Assembly (NCBI GenBank): GCA_021774445.1
Contig: JAJFJA010000028.1
Span: forward strand, 43,001-107,000
Length of the DNA stretch: 64,000 nt
From: Alphaproteobacteria bacterium
GTDB taxonomy: Bacteria > Pseudomonadota > Alphaproteobacteria > UBA6615
Reading direction: 5' to 3'
Both the position numbers and the translations under genes were made by a program. A model generated the notes under the pieces. That model made no database searches. It was not told the origin of the DNA and worked only from the letters and a program-made list of their open reading frames with translations. Shown piece after piece: positions 17,658 to 27,562 of the stretch (position 1 is the stretch's first letter; each line of letters begins with the position of its first letter).

Positions 17658-18176
17658 ATGGTTGGCCGAAAAATCACACAGGGTTCGCTGCTCGCCGCAG
17701 TGCTGGTGCTGGTTGTCGATCAAGTGAGCAAATGGATCGTCGTCGGGGAGGTCTTCGGGCGCTCGTTCGGCGATGCCAGCTTGTTCGGCGGCGGACTGCC
17801 ACCGCCGGCGGTCACGGTCACCGGTTTCTTCAATCTGGTGCTCTATGGCAACCGGGGCGTGGCTTTCAGCCTATTCGACGGGGCCGCCGGCCGATGGGTG
17901 CTGATCATCCTGGCGCTGGTGATTATCGCCGCCTTATTGATCTGGCTCTGGCGGGTGGAACAATGGCTGGTAGGGCTGGCGATCGGGTTGATCGTCGGCG
18001 GGGCGTTGGGGAACGCCGTGGATCGGGTGCGCCTCGGTGCCGTGGTTGATTTCCTGGACGTGCATGCGTTTAACTGGCATTGGCCGGCTTTTAACGTGGC
18101 CGATTCGGCCATTGTCGTGGGTGTTGGGCTACTTTTGTTAGATAGCTTGTTTGGCCGAGCTGGTTCAGTAGAATAG
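17658..18176 (+). CDS. lspA: Lipoprotein signal peptidase (signal peptidase II)
   Basis: A 172-residue inner-membrane aspartyl peptidase that cleaves prolipoproteins before the lipidated Cys. It has VVDQVSKWIV in helix 1, NRGVAFSLF, and the two catalytic Asp motifs GGALGNAVDRV and VVDFLDVHAFNWHWPAFNVADS. Four hydrophobic segments are visible. It lies eight bases after ileS; AGGA precedes the ATG. A substrate, the DUF3035 lipoprotein, is encoded immediately downstream. Confidence 0.95.
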   Translation: MVGRKITQGSLLAAVLVLVVDQVSKWIVVGEVFGRSFGDASLFGGGLPPPAVTVTGFFNLVLYGNRGVAFSLFDGAAGRWVLIILALVIIAALLIWLWRVEQWLVGLAIGLIVGGALGNAVDRVRLGAVVDFLDVHAFNWHWPAFNVADSAIVVGVGLLLLDSLFGRAGSVE

Positions 18177-18208
18177 CGCGAACGGCGAGATAACCCTTGG
18201 AGGCGCGT

Positions 18209-18838
18209 ATGCGCTTCGATATGGATTCCTTCAGATTTTCGGTGGTGACGCCCAGTCTGCTGATCATGGCAGCGGTAGTGCTTGGCGCCTGCAGCGATGC
18301 GCGGCGCTCTCTGGGCCTGTCGAAACAGGCGCCGGACGAGTTTGCCGTGGTGGCGCGGGCACCGCTGAACCTGCCGCCGGACTATGCGCTGCGGCCGCCA
18401 CGGCCGGGTGAGGCGCGGCCGAACGAAGTAACGCCGCGGCAGCAAGCGCGGGCGGCGGTGTTTAGTATCGAGGAGGCACGACCGGCCTCCGGTGGCGTCA
18501 ATCAGACGCCAGGCGGCCCTTTGGCGTCACCGCGGGCCACCGTGGTGTCGACGACGCCAGGGGAAGCGGCGCTGTTGGGCCGCGCCGGGGCGGATGGGGC
18601 AACGGCGGATATCCGCACCCTGGTTGACCGGGAAAGCGCGGTCTTGGCCAGCACCGACGACGGTTTTATCAATAGATTGCTGTCATTCACGGATCCCGCG
18701 TCCGATGGCGATGTCTTGGTCGATGCGGCAGGGGAGGCGAAGCGGCTGCGGCAGAATCAGGCCCTCGGACTGCCGGTGACAGAAGGGGCAACGCCGCAGA
18801 TCGAGCGGCGCAAGAGCAATATCCTAGACCTGTTCTAG
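18209..18838 (+). CDS. DUF3035 outer-membrane lipoprotein (BamF-like candidate)
   Basis: A 209-residue predicted lipoprotein. The signal segment VTPSLLIMAAVVLGACSD ends in a lipobox (LGAC). Then come LGLSKQAPDEFAVVARAPL and LPPDYALRPPRPGE, the conserved alphaproteobacterial DUF3035 N-terminus, and a Pro/Ala-rich low-complexity middle. From memory, this family has been linked to the BamF subunit of the outer-membrane protein assembly machine; I hold that link loosely. ATG 18209 follows GGAGG (18199-18203). It is in the ileS-lspA cluster and precedes two M16 peptidase genes. Confidence 0.8.
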   Translation: MRFDMDSFRFSVVTPSLLIMAAVVLGACSDARRSLGLSKQAPDEFAVVARAPLNLPPDYALRPPRPGEARPNEVTPRQQARAAVFSIEEARPASGGVNQTPGGPLASPRATVVSTTPGEAALLGRAGADGATADIRTLVDRESAVLASTDDGFINRLLSFTDPASDGDVLVDAAGEAKRLRQNQALGLPVTEGATPQIERRKSNILDLF

Positions 18839-18976
18839 GGCCTGCCCTCGGCAGCGCCGAGCACGGCATTCGGCCTGTCGGTCGCGGCGATGTGAGGCGT
18901 TGGTCGAGCGTCAGCCGTTGCGCCTGGAATGCTTCGTGCCATATGTGAGTTGGCAATCAGCGAGGCATGGATCGGG

Positions 18977-20332
18977 ATGACTGTTCTCAGCATGGTACGG
19001 CGTGGCGCTTTTTTGGCCGCTACCGGGGTCGGATTGGCGGTCGCGGTGGTCAGCGGTGCCGCCGCGCAAGTGTTCAATCCAACCGTGTTCACCCTGGATA
19101 ACGGCCTGGAGGTGGTGGTGATCGAAAACCACCGGGCGCCGGTGGTCACCCATATGGTGTGGTACAAGGCCGGGGCGGCCGACGAGCCGCCGGGCAAGTC
19201 GGGGATCGCGCATTTCTTCGAACATCTGATGTTCAAAGGGACACCGAAATATCCGGATGGCGAGTTCTCTCGCCTGGTGGCACTGAACGGCGGTCGCGAA
19301 AACGCCTTCACCAGCCAAGACTATACCGGCTATTTCCAGAACATTGCGGCGGATCGGCTGGCACTGGTGATGGAGATGGAAGCCGACCGGATGACCAATC
19401 TGGTGCTCACCGAAGAGGTGGTGGAGCCGGAGCGGCTAGTGATCCTGGAGGAGCGGCGGCAGCGGGTGGAAAGCGAGCCGAGCGGCTTGCTGAACGAACA
19501 AGTGTCGGCGGCGACCTATGCCAATCATCCCTACCGCTTGCCGGTGATCGGCTGGGCGCATGAGATCCGCGATCTGTCGATCGATGACTTGCTGACCTTT
19601 TATCGGACCTGGTACGCGCCGAACAATGCGGTGTTGGTGGTCGCCGGCGACGTCGATCCGGAGACGGTGCGGACGCTGGCGGAAGAGACCTATGGTGTCA
19701 TCCCGCGCCAGGACGTACCGCAACGGGTGCGCCCGTCGGAACCGCCGCATGTGGCGCCGCGGGAAGTGGTCCTGCGCGACGCGCGGGTCGGTCAGCCAAG
19801 TTGGACGCGGCGCTATCTGGCGCCAAGCTATACCTCCGGCGCCAGCGAACAGGCCTATGCACTGCAAGTCTTGGCCGAAATCATCGGCGGCGGGGCGACT
19901 GGAACGCTGTACCGCAGCCTGGTGGTCGAGCAGGCGCTGGCGGTGTCCGCAGGGGCCTTTTACCAGCCGGGGAGCCTGGATGTGGCGACCTTCGGCCTAT
20001 GGCTCAGCCCGCGGCAGGGGGTCGAGGTCGATGACGCGGCGGCGGCGATGGACGTCAATGTCGCCGCGCTGCTGGCCGATGGGGTCGATGAAGAGGAAGT
20101 GGAGCGGGCCAAACAAAGGCTGATCGATAGCGCGGTGTTCGCGCTGGACAGTCTGCAAGGGCCGGCGCGCATCTTGGGCGCGGCCCTGGCAACGGGCCGG
20201 ACGGCGGCCGATGTGGAAGCCTGGCCGGCGCAAATTCGCGCGGTGACGGCGGCGGAGGTCAATGCCGCGGCGCGAGCGGTCTTCAAGGCGGCGAATTCGA
20301 CGACCGGCATTCTGCTGCCGGAGCAAGGGTGA
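18977..20332 (+). CDS. M16-family zinc metallopeptidase, catalytic subunit
   Basis: A 451-residue exported inverzincin peptidase. A signal-peptide-like N-terminus (FLAATGVGLAVAVVSGAAAQ) is followed by the zinc site HFFEH (79-83), with the third ligand Glu in LVILEERRQRVESE. The C-terminal half holds the second M16 domain. The next gene encodes a non-catalytic M16 partner, so the two probably form a periplasmic heterodimer, as known for Sph2681/Sph2682-type pairs. ATG 18977 was chosen as the start giving a clean signal peptide; ATG 18992 is also possible. Confidence 0.88.
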   Translation: MTVLSMVRRGAFLAATGVGLAVAVVSGAAAQVFNPTVFTLDNGLEVVVIENHRAPVVTHMVWYKAGAADEPPGKSGIAHFFEHLMFKGTPKYPDGEFSRLVALNGGRENAFTSQDYTGYFQNIAADRLALVMEMEADRMTNLVLTEEVVEPERLVILEERRQRVESEPSGLLNEQVSAATYANHPYRLPVIGWAHEIRDLSIDDLLTFYRTWYAPNNAVLVVAGDVDPETVRTLAEETYGVIPRQDVPQRVRPSEPPHVAPREVVLRDARVGQPSWTRRYLAPSYTSGASEQAYALQVLAEIIGGGATGTLYRSLVVEQALAVSAGAFYQPGSLDVATFGLWLSPRQGVEVDDAAAAMDVNVAALLADGVDEEEVERAKQRLIDSAVFALDSLQGPARILGAALATGRTAADVEAWPAQIRAVTAAEVNAAARAVFKAANSTTGILLPEQG

Positions 20333-20334
20333 TC

Positions 20335-21702
20335 ATGATGAACGCTACTATCATGCCGGGCTGGCAAGGACGGTTTTTCGGCCTGTTGCTGGCGACCATC
20401 GCGTTGCTGATCCTGAACGGTCAGGCCAAGGCGGTCGAGGTGCAGCGGGTGATCAGCCCCGGCGGGATCGAAGCTTGGTTGATCGAAGATCATATGGCCC
20501 CGGTGATTGCGGTGCGGATCGCCTTTCGCGGCGGCTCGGCGCTCGATCCGGCGGGGATGTCCGGGTTGGCGGAGATGACGTCCGGCCTACTCGATGAAGG
20601 CGCCGGCGATCTCGACTCGCAGAGCTTTCAGCAGCGCCTGAACGATCTTTCCATCTCGCTCAGCTTCGATGCCTTCACGGATACCTTTCGCGGCAGCTTG
20701 CGGACCTTGAGTCGCAACCGGGACGAGGCGTTCGACTTACTGCGGCTGGCCCTGAGCGAGCCGCGTTTCGATGACGAGCCGGTGGAGCGTATTCGGGGTC
20801 AGATTCAGGCCATTCTGGCGCGGCAAGAGAATGATCCCGACCGGATCGCCAGCCGGGCATTCTGGTCGGCGGTGTTTCCCGACCACCCCTATGGCCAACC
20901 GCGACGGGGCACGCCGGAGACCGTTGCGGCGATTACCGCGGAGTCGATGCGCGGGTTCGTGGGCGCGCGGTTCGCGCGGGACAATCTGATCATCGGCGTA
21001 TCCGGGGATATCACCAGCGAGGTCTTGGCGCCGCTGCTCGATGAGACTTTCGGGGCGCTGCCGCTTGCGGCGGCGCCTTTTACCATCGACGAGGGCGAGT
21101 TGGCCGGCGGCGGCGAGGTGATCGTGGTCGAGCATGATACGCCACAGAGTTCGGTGCTGTTCGGGCAGCCCGGATTGAAGCGTGACGACCCGGACTATTA
21201 TGCGGCCTATGTGCTCAATCACCTGCTGGGTGGCGGCAGCTTTACGTCACGGCTTTACGAAGAAGTGCGCGAAAAACGTGGTTTGGCCTACTCCGTCGGC
21301 AGTTTTCTGAGCCCGATGGACCGAGCGGCGCTGTGGATGGGCAGCGTCGGCACAGCGAATGAGAGTGTCGCCGACTCGGTGGCGACGATCCGGGCGGAGT
21401 GGGCGCGGGTGCGCGACGAGCCCATAGATCCGCAGGAGTTCGCCGATACGATCACCAATCTCACCGGGGCGTTTCCATTGCGCCTGTCGAGTACTCGGGC
21501 GCTGGCGCAAATGCTGGTGGGCATTCAATTGGAAGATCTGGGGATCGACTATATCGACCGGCGCAACAGTCTGATCGAAGCGGTGACCCTGGCGGATGTG
21601 GAACGGGTGGCGCAGGAGGTGCTGTCCCCCGAGTCGCTGACATTCGTCGTGGTGGGGAAGCCGGAAGGGGTGACCGCGACCGAGCCGCGCGAAGGGGGCT
21701 GA
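20335..21702 (+). CDS. M16-family peptidase, non-catalytic partner subunit
   Basis: A 455-residue exported M16 protein with an N-terminal hydrophobic signal (RFFGLLLATIALLILNGQAKA). The zinc motif HXXEH is absent; the equivalent segment reads GLAEMTSGLLDEGA. The R/Y-pair region GGGSFTSRLYEEVREKRGLAYS is present, as in subunits that contribute substrate-binding residues to a catalytic partner. It starts two bases after the catalytic subunit stop (a GTG at 20329 overlaps it), so equal, coupled production is likely. Confidence 0.87.
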   Translation: MMNATIMPGWQGRFFGLLLATIALLILNGQAKAVEVQRVISPGGIEAWLIEDHMAPVIAVRIAFRGGSALDPAGMSGLAEMTSGLLDEGAGDLDSQSFQQRLNDLSISLSFDAFTDTFRGSLRTLSRNRDEAFDLLRLALSEPRFDDEPVERIRGQIQAILARQENDPDRIASRAFWSAVFPDHPYGQPRRGTPETVAAITAESMRGFVGARFARDNLIIGVSGDITSEVLAPLLDETFGALPLAAAPFTIDEGELAGGGEVIVVEHDTPQSSVLFGQPGLKRDDPDYYAAYVLNHLLGGGSFTSRLYEEVREKRGLAYSVGSFLSPMDRAALWMGSVGTANESVADSVATIRAEWARVRDEPIDPQEFADTITNLTGAFPLRLSSTRALAQMLVGIQLEDLGIDYIDRRNSLIEAVTLADVERVAQEVLSPESLTFVVVGKPEGVTATEPREGG

Positions 21703-21759
21703 GGGCGGTGACTCCAATAGAGAGTTGAAGTCGGGCGCCGTCTCAAGCATGTAGACGGC

Positions 21760-23070
21760 ATGCATTACACTCATGACATTAGCGGCTGCTTGTCTGCCGC
21801 TATCGGCGCGCATGGCCTCGCTGAGGCCGAACTCGCCGCTCAACTGGACGCCTGTGCGGCGCCGCTGGCCGCCGTGCGGCGTTGGTACGACGACGGCAGC
21901 CTGCCGGTCCTGCGGTTGCCGGCACGGCGGGACGATTTTGCCGAAATGCAGGCCATTGCCGATGACATGCGCGGCTGGGCCCAGCAGGTGCTGGTCTTGG
22001 GGACCGGCGGCTCGAGCCTTGGCGGGCAGACGCTGTATGCGCTGGCTGACTGCGGCTTTGGGCCGGGGCCCGACAAACCACGGCTTATTTTCATGGATAA
22101 CGTCGATCCAGACAGCTTTAGCGAGCTGGCGGCGGCGGTGGATCTGAGCCGGCTTGGGGTGTTGGCGATCTCGAAATCGGGGGGTACGGCCGAGACCTTG
22201 ACGCAGCTTTTGACATTGGCACCGAAGTTGAGTGAAGCGGCCGGGGCGGACGCCTTGGCACGGCAGGTGGTGGCGATCACCGAACCCGGGGACCGACCCC
22301 TGCGACGTTTGGCGGCGCAATGGGGGTTGCGGGTGGTGGATCACGACCCGGCGGTCGGCGGGCGGTTTTCGGCGCTGAGCGTGACCGGAATGCTGCCGGC
22401 GATGATCGCGGGGCTGGACGTGGCCGGGGTGCGCGAGGGCGCCGGGGACGTGTTGGCGCAGTGCCTGGCGGCAAGCGATGCCGGGGACGTGCCGGCGGCG
22501 CTGGGTGCGGCGGTCAGTGTCGGCCTGGCGCACGAGCGGGGCGCCGGGACCACGGTGCTGCTGCCCTATTTGGACCGCTTGGCGCATTTCGGCTTGTGGT
22601 ACCGCCAGCTCTGGGCGGAGAGCCTGGGCAAGGATGGTAAGGGCACGACGCCGGTGCGGGCGATGGGCACGGTCGATCAACACAGCCAGTTACAGCTTTA
22701 TCTCGGCGGGCCGCGGGACAAGATGTTCACGGTTCTGATGGGGGCGGTGGCCGGTAGCGGCGGGGTGGTGTCGCATGAGGTCGCCGACGCCATGGGGGCC
22801 GGCTATCTGGGCGGTCACAGCATGGGCGACCTGTTGGATGCGGAGCAGCGGGCCACGGCCGATACGCTGATCCGCAATCAGCGGCCGACTCGGGTGATGC
22901 ATATCGACGCGCTGGATGAACGCCGGATGGGGGCGCTGATGATGCATTTCATGCTGGAGACGATCATCACCGCCGGCCTGTTGGGGGTCGATGCGTTCGA
23001 CCAGCCGGCCGTCGAAGAGGGCAAGGTGCTGGCGCGAGACTATCTGCAGGCCATGGAGCCGGCGGGGTGA
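21760..23070 (+). CDS. pgi: Glucose-6-phosphate isomerase
   Basis: A 436-residue sugar-phosphate isomerase, shorter than the 550-residue enterobacterial form. It has [45 protein letters not shown] and the C-terminal signature [16 protein letters not shown]. It interconverts glucose-6-P and fructose-6-P, feeding the Entner-Doudoroff route or gluconeogenesis. mutL starts seven bases after its stop, so the two are probably co-transcribed without a functional link. Confidence 0.92.
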   Translation: MHYTHDISGCLSAAIGAHGLAEAELAAQLDACAAPLAAVRRWYDDGSLPVLRLPARRDDFAEMQAIADDMRGWAQQVLVLGTGGSSLGGQTLYALADCGFGPGPDKPRLIFMDNVDPDSFSELAAAVDLSRLGVLAISKSGGTAETLTQLLTLAPKLSEAAGADALARQVVAITEPGDRPLRRLAAQWGLRVVDHDPAVGGRFSALSVTGMLPAMIAGLDVAGVREGAGDVLAQCLAASDAGDVPAALGAAVSVGLAHERGAGTTVLLPYLDRLAHFGLWYRQLWAESLGKDGKGTTPVRAMGTVDQHSQLQLYLGGPRDKMFTVLMGAVAGSGGVVSHEVADAMGAGYLGGHSMGDLLDAEQRATADTLIRNQRPTRVMHIDALDERRMGALMMHFMLETIITAGLLGVDAFDQPAVEEGKVLARDYLQAMEPAG

Positions 23071-23077
23071 CACGGGG

Positions 23078-24952
23078 ATGACCTTGCGCCGGCTGCCGGA
23101 CGGGCTGATCAACCAAATCGCCGCGGGCGAAGTGGTGGAGCGGCCGGCGTCGGCGGCCAAGGAGTTGGTCGAGAATGCCCTCGATGCCGGTGCGCGACAG
23201 GTCGACGTGGTGCTGCAAGATGGCGGCCGGACACTGATATCGGTCCGTGACGATGGTCGCGGCATGACGGCCGCGGAACTGGACATGGCGGTTGAGCGCC
23301 ATGTGACCTCGAAACTGCCGACGGACGACCTGACGACCATCGGCACGCTGGGATTCCGCGGCGAGGCACTACCGTCTATCGGGGCGGTGTCCCGGCTGAC
23401 GATCACGTCGCGGAGCCGGGATAGCCGGGCGGGAGATGGTGGCGATGACGGGGCTTGGGCGATTACGGTGGCCGGCGGGCGCAAGGGTAGTGCCGTGCCG
23501 GCGGCGCATCCGCCGGGGACTCGGGTCGAGGTGCGAGACCTGTTCTTCGCGACGCCGGCGCGGCTGAAGTTTCTCAAGGCAGCACGGACCGAGTTCAGCC
23601 ATGCACAGGATGCCATCCAACGGCTGGCGATGGCCCATCCGGCGGCCGGATTCAGTCTGGGTGACGGCACTACCACGCGGCTGAAGATGCCGGTCAGCCA
23701 GGGGGATTTGCTGGATGCCCGGCTGGCGCGACTGACCGCGGTGATGGGGCGGGATTTCGCCGACAACGCCCTGGCGATCGAGGCGGAGCGCGAAGGGATC
23801 AAGCTGACCGGCTATGCCGGGCTGCCGACATTGAACCGGGGCAATGCCAGCCACCAATATCTGTTCGTCAATGGCCGGCCGGTACGGGATAAGCTGCTCT
23901 ATGGCGCGGTGCGTGGCGCCTATCAGGACTTTTTGGCCCGTGATCGGCATCCGCTGGTGGCGCTGTTCGTGGCGGCGCCGGCGGACCTGGTGGATGTGAA
24001 TGTGCATCCGGCCAAGACCGAGGTGCGGTTCCGCGAGCCCGGCGTGGTGCGGGGACTGATCGTCTCGGCACTACGGCACGGTTTGGCGGCGGCCGGGCAC
24101 CGGTCCTCGACGACCGTGGCGGCGGCGGCATTGGGGGCGATGCGGCCGCCGGTCGGCGGGGCTGGCGGCTATCAGTGGCGCCCGGCCGGTCATGGCGGCG
24201 GTGGCGGTCGCCTGGGCGAAAAAATAGCTGCGATGCAGGCGCCCTATGGTTCGGCGGCCGATGGTGCGGCCGGCGGGCCGAGCTTGCCGCATCTGCAGGC
24301 GGATCCGCGGGGCCGCGCGGCTAGCGCCGCCGATGATCCGGCGGACGAGACCGGGGCGGCGGAAAGCCGGCACTACCCGCTCGGGGCGGCGCGCGCCCAG
24401 TTGCATGGCACCTATGTGGTGGCGCAGACCGATGACGGAATTGTCATTGTCGATCAGCATGCGGCCCATGAGAGGCTGGTTTATGAACGGATGAAGCAGG
24501 CGATTGCCGGCGAAGGCGTGCATCGGCAAGGCCTGCTGTTGCCGGAAGTCGTGGAGCTAGAGGAAGCGGCGGTCGACCGGTTGGCGGCGCGGAGCGACGA
24601 ATTGGCGGAATTGGGCTTAGTGCTGGAGCGGTTTGGTCCCGGGGCGGTCGTGGTGCGGGAAGTCCCGGCCCTGCTGGGGCAAACCGACGCCGCCGGTTTG
24701 GTGCGCGATTTGGCGGACGATCTGACGGAATTCGACAGCGCCATGAGCCTGAAGGAGCGCTTGGAAGCGGTCTGCGGCACCATGGCCTGCCACGGTAGTG
24801 TGCGGGCCGGACGGCTGCTCAATCAAGACGAGATGAATGCATTGCTGCGGCAGATGGAGGCGACCCCCCATTCAGGGCAATGCAACCACGGGCGGCCGAC
24901 CTATGTCGAATTGAAGATCGCCGAAATAGAGCGCCTGTTCGGTCGGCGATAG
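23078..24952 (+). CDS. mutL: DNA mismatch repair protein MutL
   Basis: A 624-residue GHKL ATPase. Its N-terminus has [26 protein letters not shown] and [13 protein letters not shown] Gly/Ala-rich linker (about 330-430) separates it from a C-terminal domain with the endonuclease motif [12 protein letters not shown] (about 459-470), ACHGSVRAG and QCNHGRPTY. This MutL therefore looks like the nicking, MutH-independent type. ATG 23078 matches the family start; the upstream in-frame extension lies in pgi. Confidence 0.95.
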   Translation: MTLRRLPDGLINQIAAGEVVERPASAAKELVENALDAGARQVDVVLQDGGRTLISVRDDGRGMTAAELDMAVERHVTSKLPTDDLTTIGTLGFRGEALPSIGAVSRLTITSRSRDSRAGDGGDDGAWAITVAGGRKGSAVPAAHPPGTRVEVRDLFFATPARLKFLKAARTEFSHAQDAIQRLAMAHPAAGFSLGDGTTTRLKMPVSQGDLLDARLARLTAVMGRDFADNALAIEAEREGIKLTGYAGLPTLNRGNASHQYLFVNGRPVRDKLLYGAVRGAYQDFLARDRHPLVALFVAAPADLVDVNVHPAKTEVRFREPGVVRGLIVSALRHGLAAAGHRSSTTVAAAALGAMRPPVGGAGGYQWRPAGHGGGGGRLGEKIAAMQAPYGSAADGAAGGPSLPHLQADPRGRAASAADDPADETGAAESRHYPLGAARAQLHGTYVVAQTDDGIVIVDQHAAHERLVYERMKQAIAGEGVHRQGLLLPEVVELEEAAVDRLAARSDELAELGLVLERFGPGAVVVREVPALLGQTDAAGLVRDLADDLTEFDSAMSLKERLEAVCGTMACHGSVRAGRLLNQDEMNALLRQMEATPHSGQCNHGRPTYVELKIAEIERLFGRR

Positions 24953-24982
24953 GCGATTTCGTGCAGATACACGCAAGTATTT

Positions 24983-25003
24983 GGGGGCCGCTATTAGGCC
25001 CCC
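24983..25003. terminator. Strong stem-loop after mutL, possible terminator
   Basis: GGGGGCC (24983-24989) pairs perfectly with GGCCCCC (24997-25003) around a 7-base loop, 31 bases after the mutL stop. No T-run follows, so it may be a stabilising 3' hairpin or a non-canonical terminator. Confidence 0.4.
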
Positions 25004-25073
25004 GGCACTACCGCGGGTTGGTGCCCGTTTACCGGTATGACTCACAAATGTCGTCGCCCGAGGCGCGGCGCTG

Positions 25074-26246
25074 ATGCGGGTGCTTCTGGTGGTGCTGTTC
25101 TTGGACCTGCTGAGCACGGGGATCGTCTCGGCCATACTGCCTTTCCAGGCGCTATCGCTGGGGGCGAGCCCGCAGCAAGTGGCACTACTGTTCACCATGC
25201 TGCCGCTGATGCAGCTCGGCGCCGCGCCGTTGTGGGGCCTGGTGAGCGACCGCTGGGGGCGCCGCCCGGTGCTGCTGTTGGGGTTCGCCGGCGCGGTCGG
25301 CTCGTTGGTCTTGTTGGCGAGTGCGAGCGCGATCTGGATGCTGTTTGTGGCGCGGGCCGTGGCGGGGGGGCTGACCGGCAATATTCCCGCCGGCCAGGGC
25401 TATATTGCCGATACGACCGCCCCACGCGAGCGGGCGCGGGGCATGGGGTTCGTCGGCGCGGCCCTAGCGCTCGGCTTTATCGGCGGTAGCGCCTTGGTGG
25501 CCGGTTTCGGCGGCGATATGGACAGCCACGAGACGCGGCGGATCCTGGTGTTGGCCCCGGTACTACCACTGGCGGCCGCGGTGCTGACGGTATTCGGCTT
25601 GCGGGAACCGTTAAGTCTGGAGGAGCGGCGGCGGTTGCGGCCGAAAAAGGCGCGGCCACGGCGTGAGCGGCGCTTGCTGCCGGCCATGCTGCTGCTGGGT
25701 ATCCTGCTGTTCATGCTGGGGTCTGTGGTGGCGGTGTTGGAATCCACCCTGGCCCTGTGGACCAATGCGGTTTTGGGATGGGGGCCGCAACAATTCGGAG
25801 CGCTGCTAGTCGCCGGGGGTATTATCGTTGCCGCCGTGCAAGCCGTTGCCACCGGCCCCCTGGTGCGTCGGATGGGTGAGGTGGGACTGATGCGACCGGC
25901 GCTGTTGGCCCTGGCGTTGGGTCTGCTGCTTATTGCCGGGGCCCGGGGCCTGCCGGCCCTGACGGCCGCGATGGTGCTGATCTCGGTGGGAATCGGTTTG
26001 AGCAGCCCGGCCATGCAAAGCCTGTTGACGCGGCATAGCCCGCCAGATCTTTCCGGTGGCGCTATCGGCGCGGGTGAGTCGTTCTATAACCTGGCGCGGG
26101 TCGTTGGGCCGTTGTGGGCGGGCCTTTTATTGGCCAGCGTTGGTCTGGCCTGGCCCTATATCGTCGGCGCCGGCGTGGTGGTGGCGGCGCTGGTGATCAC
26201 CGAGATAGGGGCTAAGACGTTGATACCGCACGACGAAGAAAGATAA
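25074..26246 (+). CDS. MFS transporter, TetA/Bcr-like drug-efflux type
   Basis: A 390-residue inner-membrane protein with twelve hydrophobic segments. Motif A (GLVSDRWGRRPVLLLG) lies between helices 2 and 3, and FVARAVAGGLTGNIPAGQGYIAD is typical of the proton-antiport efflux branch. A basic central loop (RRLRPKKARPRRERR) separates the two six-helix halves. The substrate is unknown. The 3' end overlaps the convergent rsmD by 35 bases. Confidence 0.85.
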   Translation: MRVLLVVLFLDLLSTGIVSAILPFQALSLGASPQQVALLFTMLPLMQLGAAPLWGLVSDRWGRRPVLLLGFAGAVGSLVLLASASAIWMLFVARAVAGGLTGNIPAGQGYIADTTAPRERARGMGFVGAALALGFIGGSALVAGFGGDMDSHETRRILVLAPVLPLAAAVLTVFGLREPLSLEERRRLRPKKARPRRERRLLPAMLLLGILLFMLGSVVAVLESTLALWTNAVLGWGPQQFGALLVAGGIIVAAVQAVATGPLVRRMGEVGLMRPALLALALGLLLIAGARGLPALTAAMVLISVGIGLSSPAMQSLLTRHSPPDLSGGAIGAGESFYNLARVVGPLWAGLLLASVGLAWPYIVGAGVVVAALVITEIGAKTLIPHDEER

Positions 26247-26772
26247 GAGCGGTGCCGCCGTAGGTACGGCGATCGACGCTGTGAAACCCCGATGGTGCGA
26301 CGAAGCCTGCTTTGGCGGCGCATTCGACGAGAATTGTGACCTGTGCCGCGAGCCAACCCGCGTGGTCAAGGGCGGTGATGGCCGGTGCGGCCAAATCGCT
26401 ACGGTAGGGTGGGTCGAGCAGCAGCAACTGACACGGCTCCGTGGGCGGTGGCGGCCTGGTCGCGTCCGCGGCCAAGACGGTGGTGCTGTCGGCGGCGCCG
26501 AGTTGTTCGATGAGGCTCCGGATGGCGCGGATGGCGGTGCGGTTACTATCCATGAAGGTGACATGGCGAGCGCCGCGGGAATGGGCCTCGAGCCCGAGGG
26601 CGCCGGTGCCGGCAAAAGCGTCAAGAACATGGAGCGCCGATAGATCCAGCGCGTGGTTGCCGTGGCTCAAAATGTCGAATAACGCCTCGCGTACGCGTAC
26701 ACTTGTCGGCCGGATACCGCCGGCGGGCACGGTGAGGCGGCGCCCGCGGAGGTTACCGCCGGCGATTCGCAT
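26212..26772 (-). CDS. rsmD: 16S rRNA (guanine966-N2)-methyltransferase RsmD
   Basis: A 186-residue SAM enzyme with MRIAGGNLRGRRL at the N-terminus, VLDAFAGTGALGLEAHSRGA (SAM site) and LLLLDPPY (catalytic motif for exocyclic amino methylation). It methylates G966 of 16S rRNA. Its start lies 20 bases inside the 3' end of the upstream pseudouridine synthase gene, a common RNA-modification pairing, so the two are coupled. Confidence 0.92.
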   Translation of the reverse strand: MRIAGGNLRGRRLTVPAGGIRPTSVRVREALFDILSHGNHALDLSALHVLDAFAGTGALGLEAHSRGARHVTFMDSNRTAIRAIRSLIEQLGAADSTTVLAADATRPPPPTEPCQLLLLDPPYRSDLAAPAITALDHAGWLAAQVTILVECAAKAGFVAPSGFHSVDRRTYGGTALIFLRRAVSTS

Positions 26773-27562
26773 GGGGTCTCTTGGGGAAAAATGCCGGGAG
26801 TAGGGAGCGCAGGGATGCGGTTTTCAATTCGGCGACTTGGCCGGGGACCAGGGTGCCAAGCTGGAACGGGCCGAAGGAGATGCGGATCAGGCGGTTGACG
26901 GGATAACCGAGGGACTCCAAGACTTTGCGGATCTCGCGGTTCTTACCCTCCTTGAGGGCCACTTTCAGCCACGCGTTGGCGCCTTGCTGACGCTCGATCG
27001 CGGCTTCGATGGGACCGTAGGCGGCGCCGTCGATGGTGACGCCGTGGGCGAGATCCTGTAGGCGTCTTTCATCGACCCGGCCGTGTACGCGTACGCGATA
27101 ACGGCGCGTCCAGCCGGTAGCGGGAAGCTCGATGTGGCGTGCCAGGGCGCCGTCGTTGACCAGCAACAACAACCCCTCGGAGGCGATATCGAGACGGCCG
27201 ACGGTTAGGACATGGGGGAAATCCGCCGGCAAATGTTCGAAAACCGTCGGCCGGCCCTCGGGATCGCGGCGGGTGGTGACGAGACCGGCGGTCTTGTGGA
27301 AACGCCAGAGGCGCGGCGGCGGGGCCTCGGGCAGGGGCCGTCCGTCGACGCGGATGTCGGCACCGGGCGGGACATTGAGCGCCGGGCTGGTCAGGACTTT
27401 GCCGTCCAGGGTGATGCGGCCTTCGGCGATCCAGCGCTCGGCGTCGCGGCGCGAACACAGGCCGGCACGGGCGATTACTTTGGCGATGCGATCGCCGGCA
27501 GGTGATGCGGGCGGGTCGCCAGCCGGCTTTCCCCGGCGAGTCGGCGTGGGAGGTGCGTTCAA
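26753..27562 (-). CDS. RluB/RsuA-family rRNA pseudouridine synthase
   Basis: About 269 residues. An N-terminal S4 RNA-binding domain (RIAKVIARAGLCSRRDAERWI) precedes the pseudouridine synthase core with the catalytic Asp in VGRLDIASEGLLLLVNDG, then TRRYRVRVHG and KNREIRKVLESLGYPVNRL. The RsuA/RluB/E/F group isomerises uridines in 23S or 16S rRNA; RluB-like is my best guess. I chose TTG 27562, which overlaps the upstream TGA by four bases (TTGA); an ATG at 27637 would sit inside the upstream gene. Confidence 0.85.
   Translation of the reverse strand: MNAPPTPTRRGKPAGDPPASPAGDRIAKVIARAGLCSRRDAERWIAEGRITLDGKVLTSPALNVPPGADIRVDGRPLPEAPPPRLWRFHKTAGLVTTRRDPEGRPTVFEHLPADFPHVLTVGRLDIASEGLLLLVNDGALARHIELPATGWTRRYRVRVHGRVDERRLQDLAHGVTIDGAAYGPIEAAIERQQGANAWLKVALKEGKNREIRKVLESLGYPVNRLIRISFGPFQLGTLVPGQVAELKTASLRSLLPAFFPKRPHANRRR

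Noticed and set aside
18847..18861. CTCGGC-AGC-GCCGAG hairpin after the DUF3035 gene as a terminator
   Set aside because: The stem is only six bases and no T-run follows; not enough to call.
21247..22683. 478-codon open frame on the minus strand
   Set aside because: It is antisense to the second M16 gene and pgi. It is rich in His, Arg and Gln, as typical shadow frames are.
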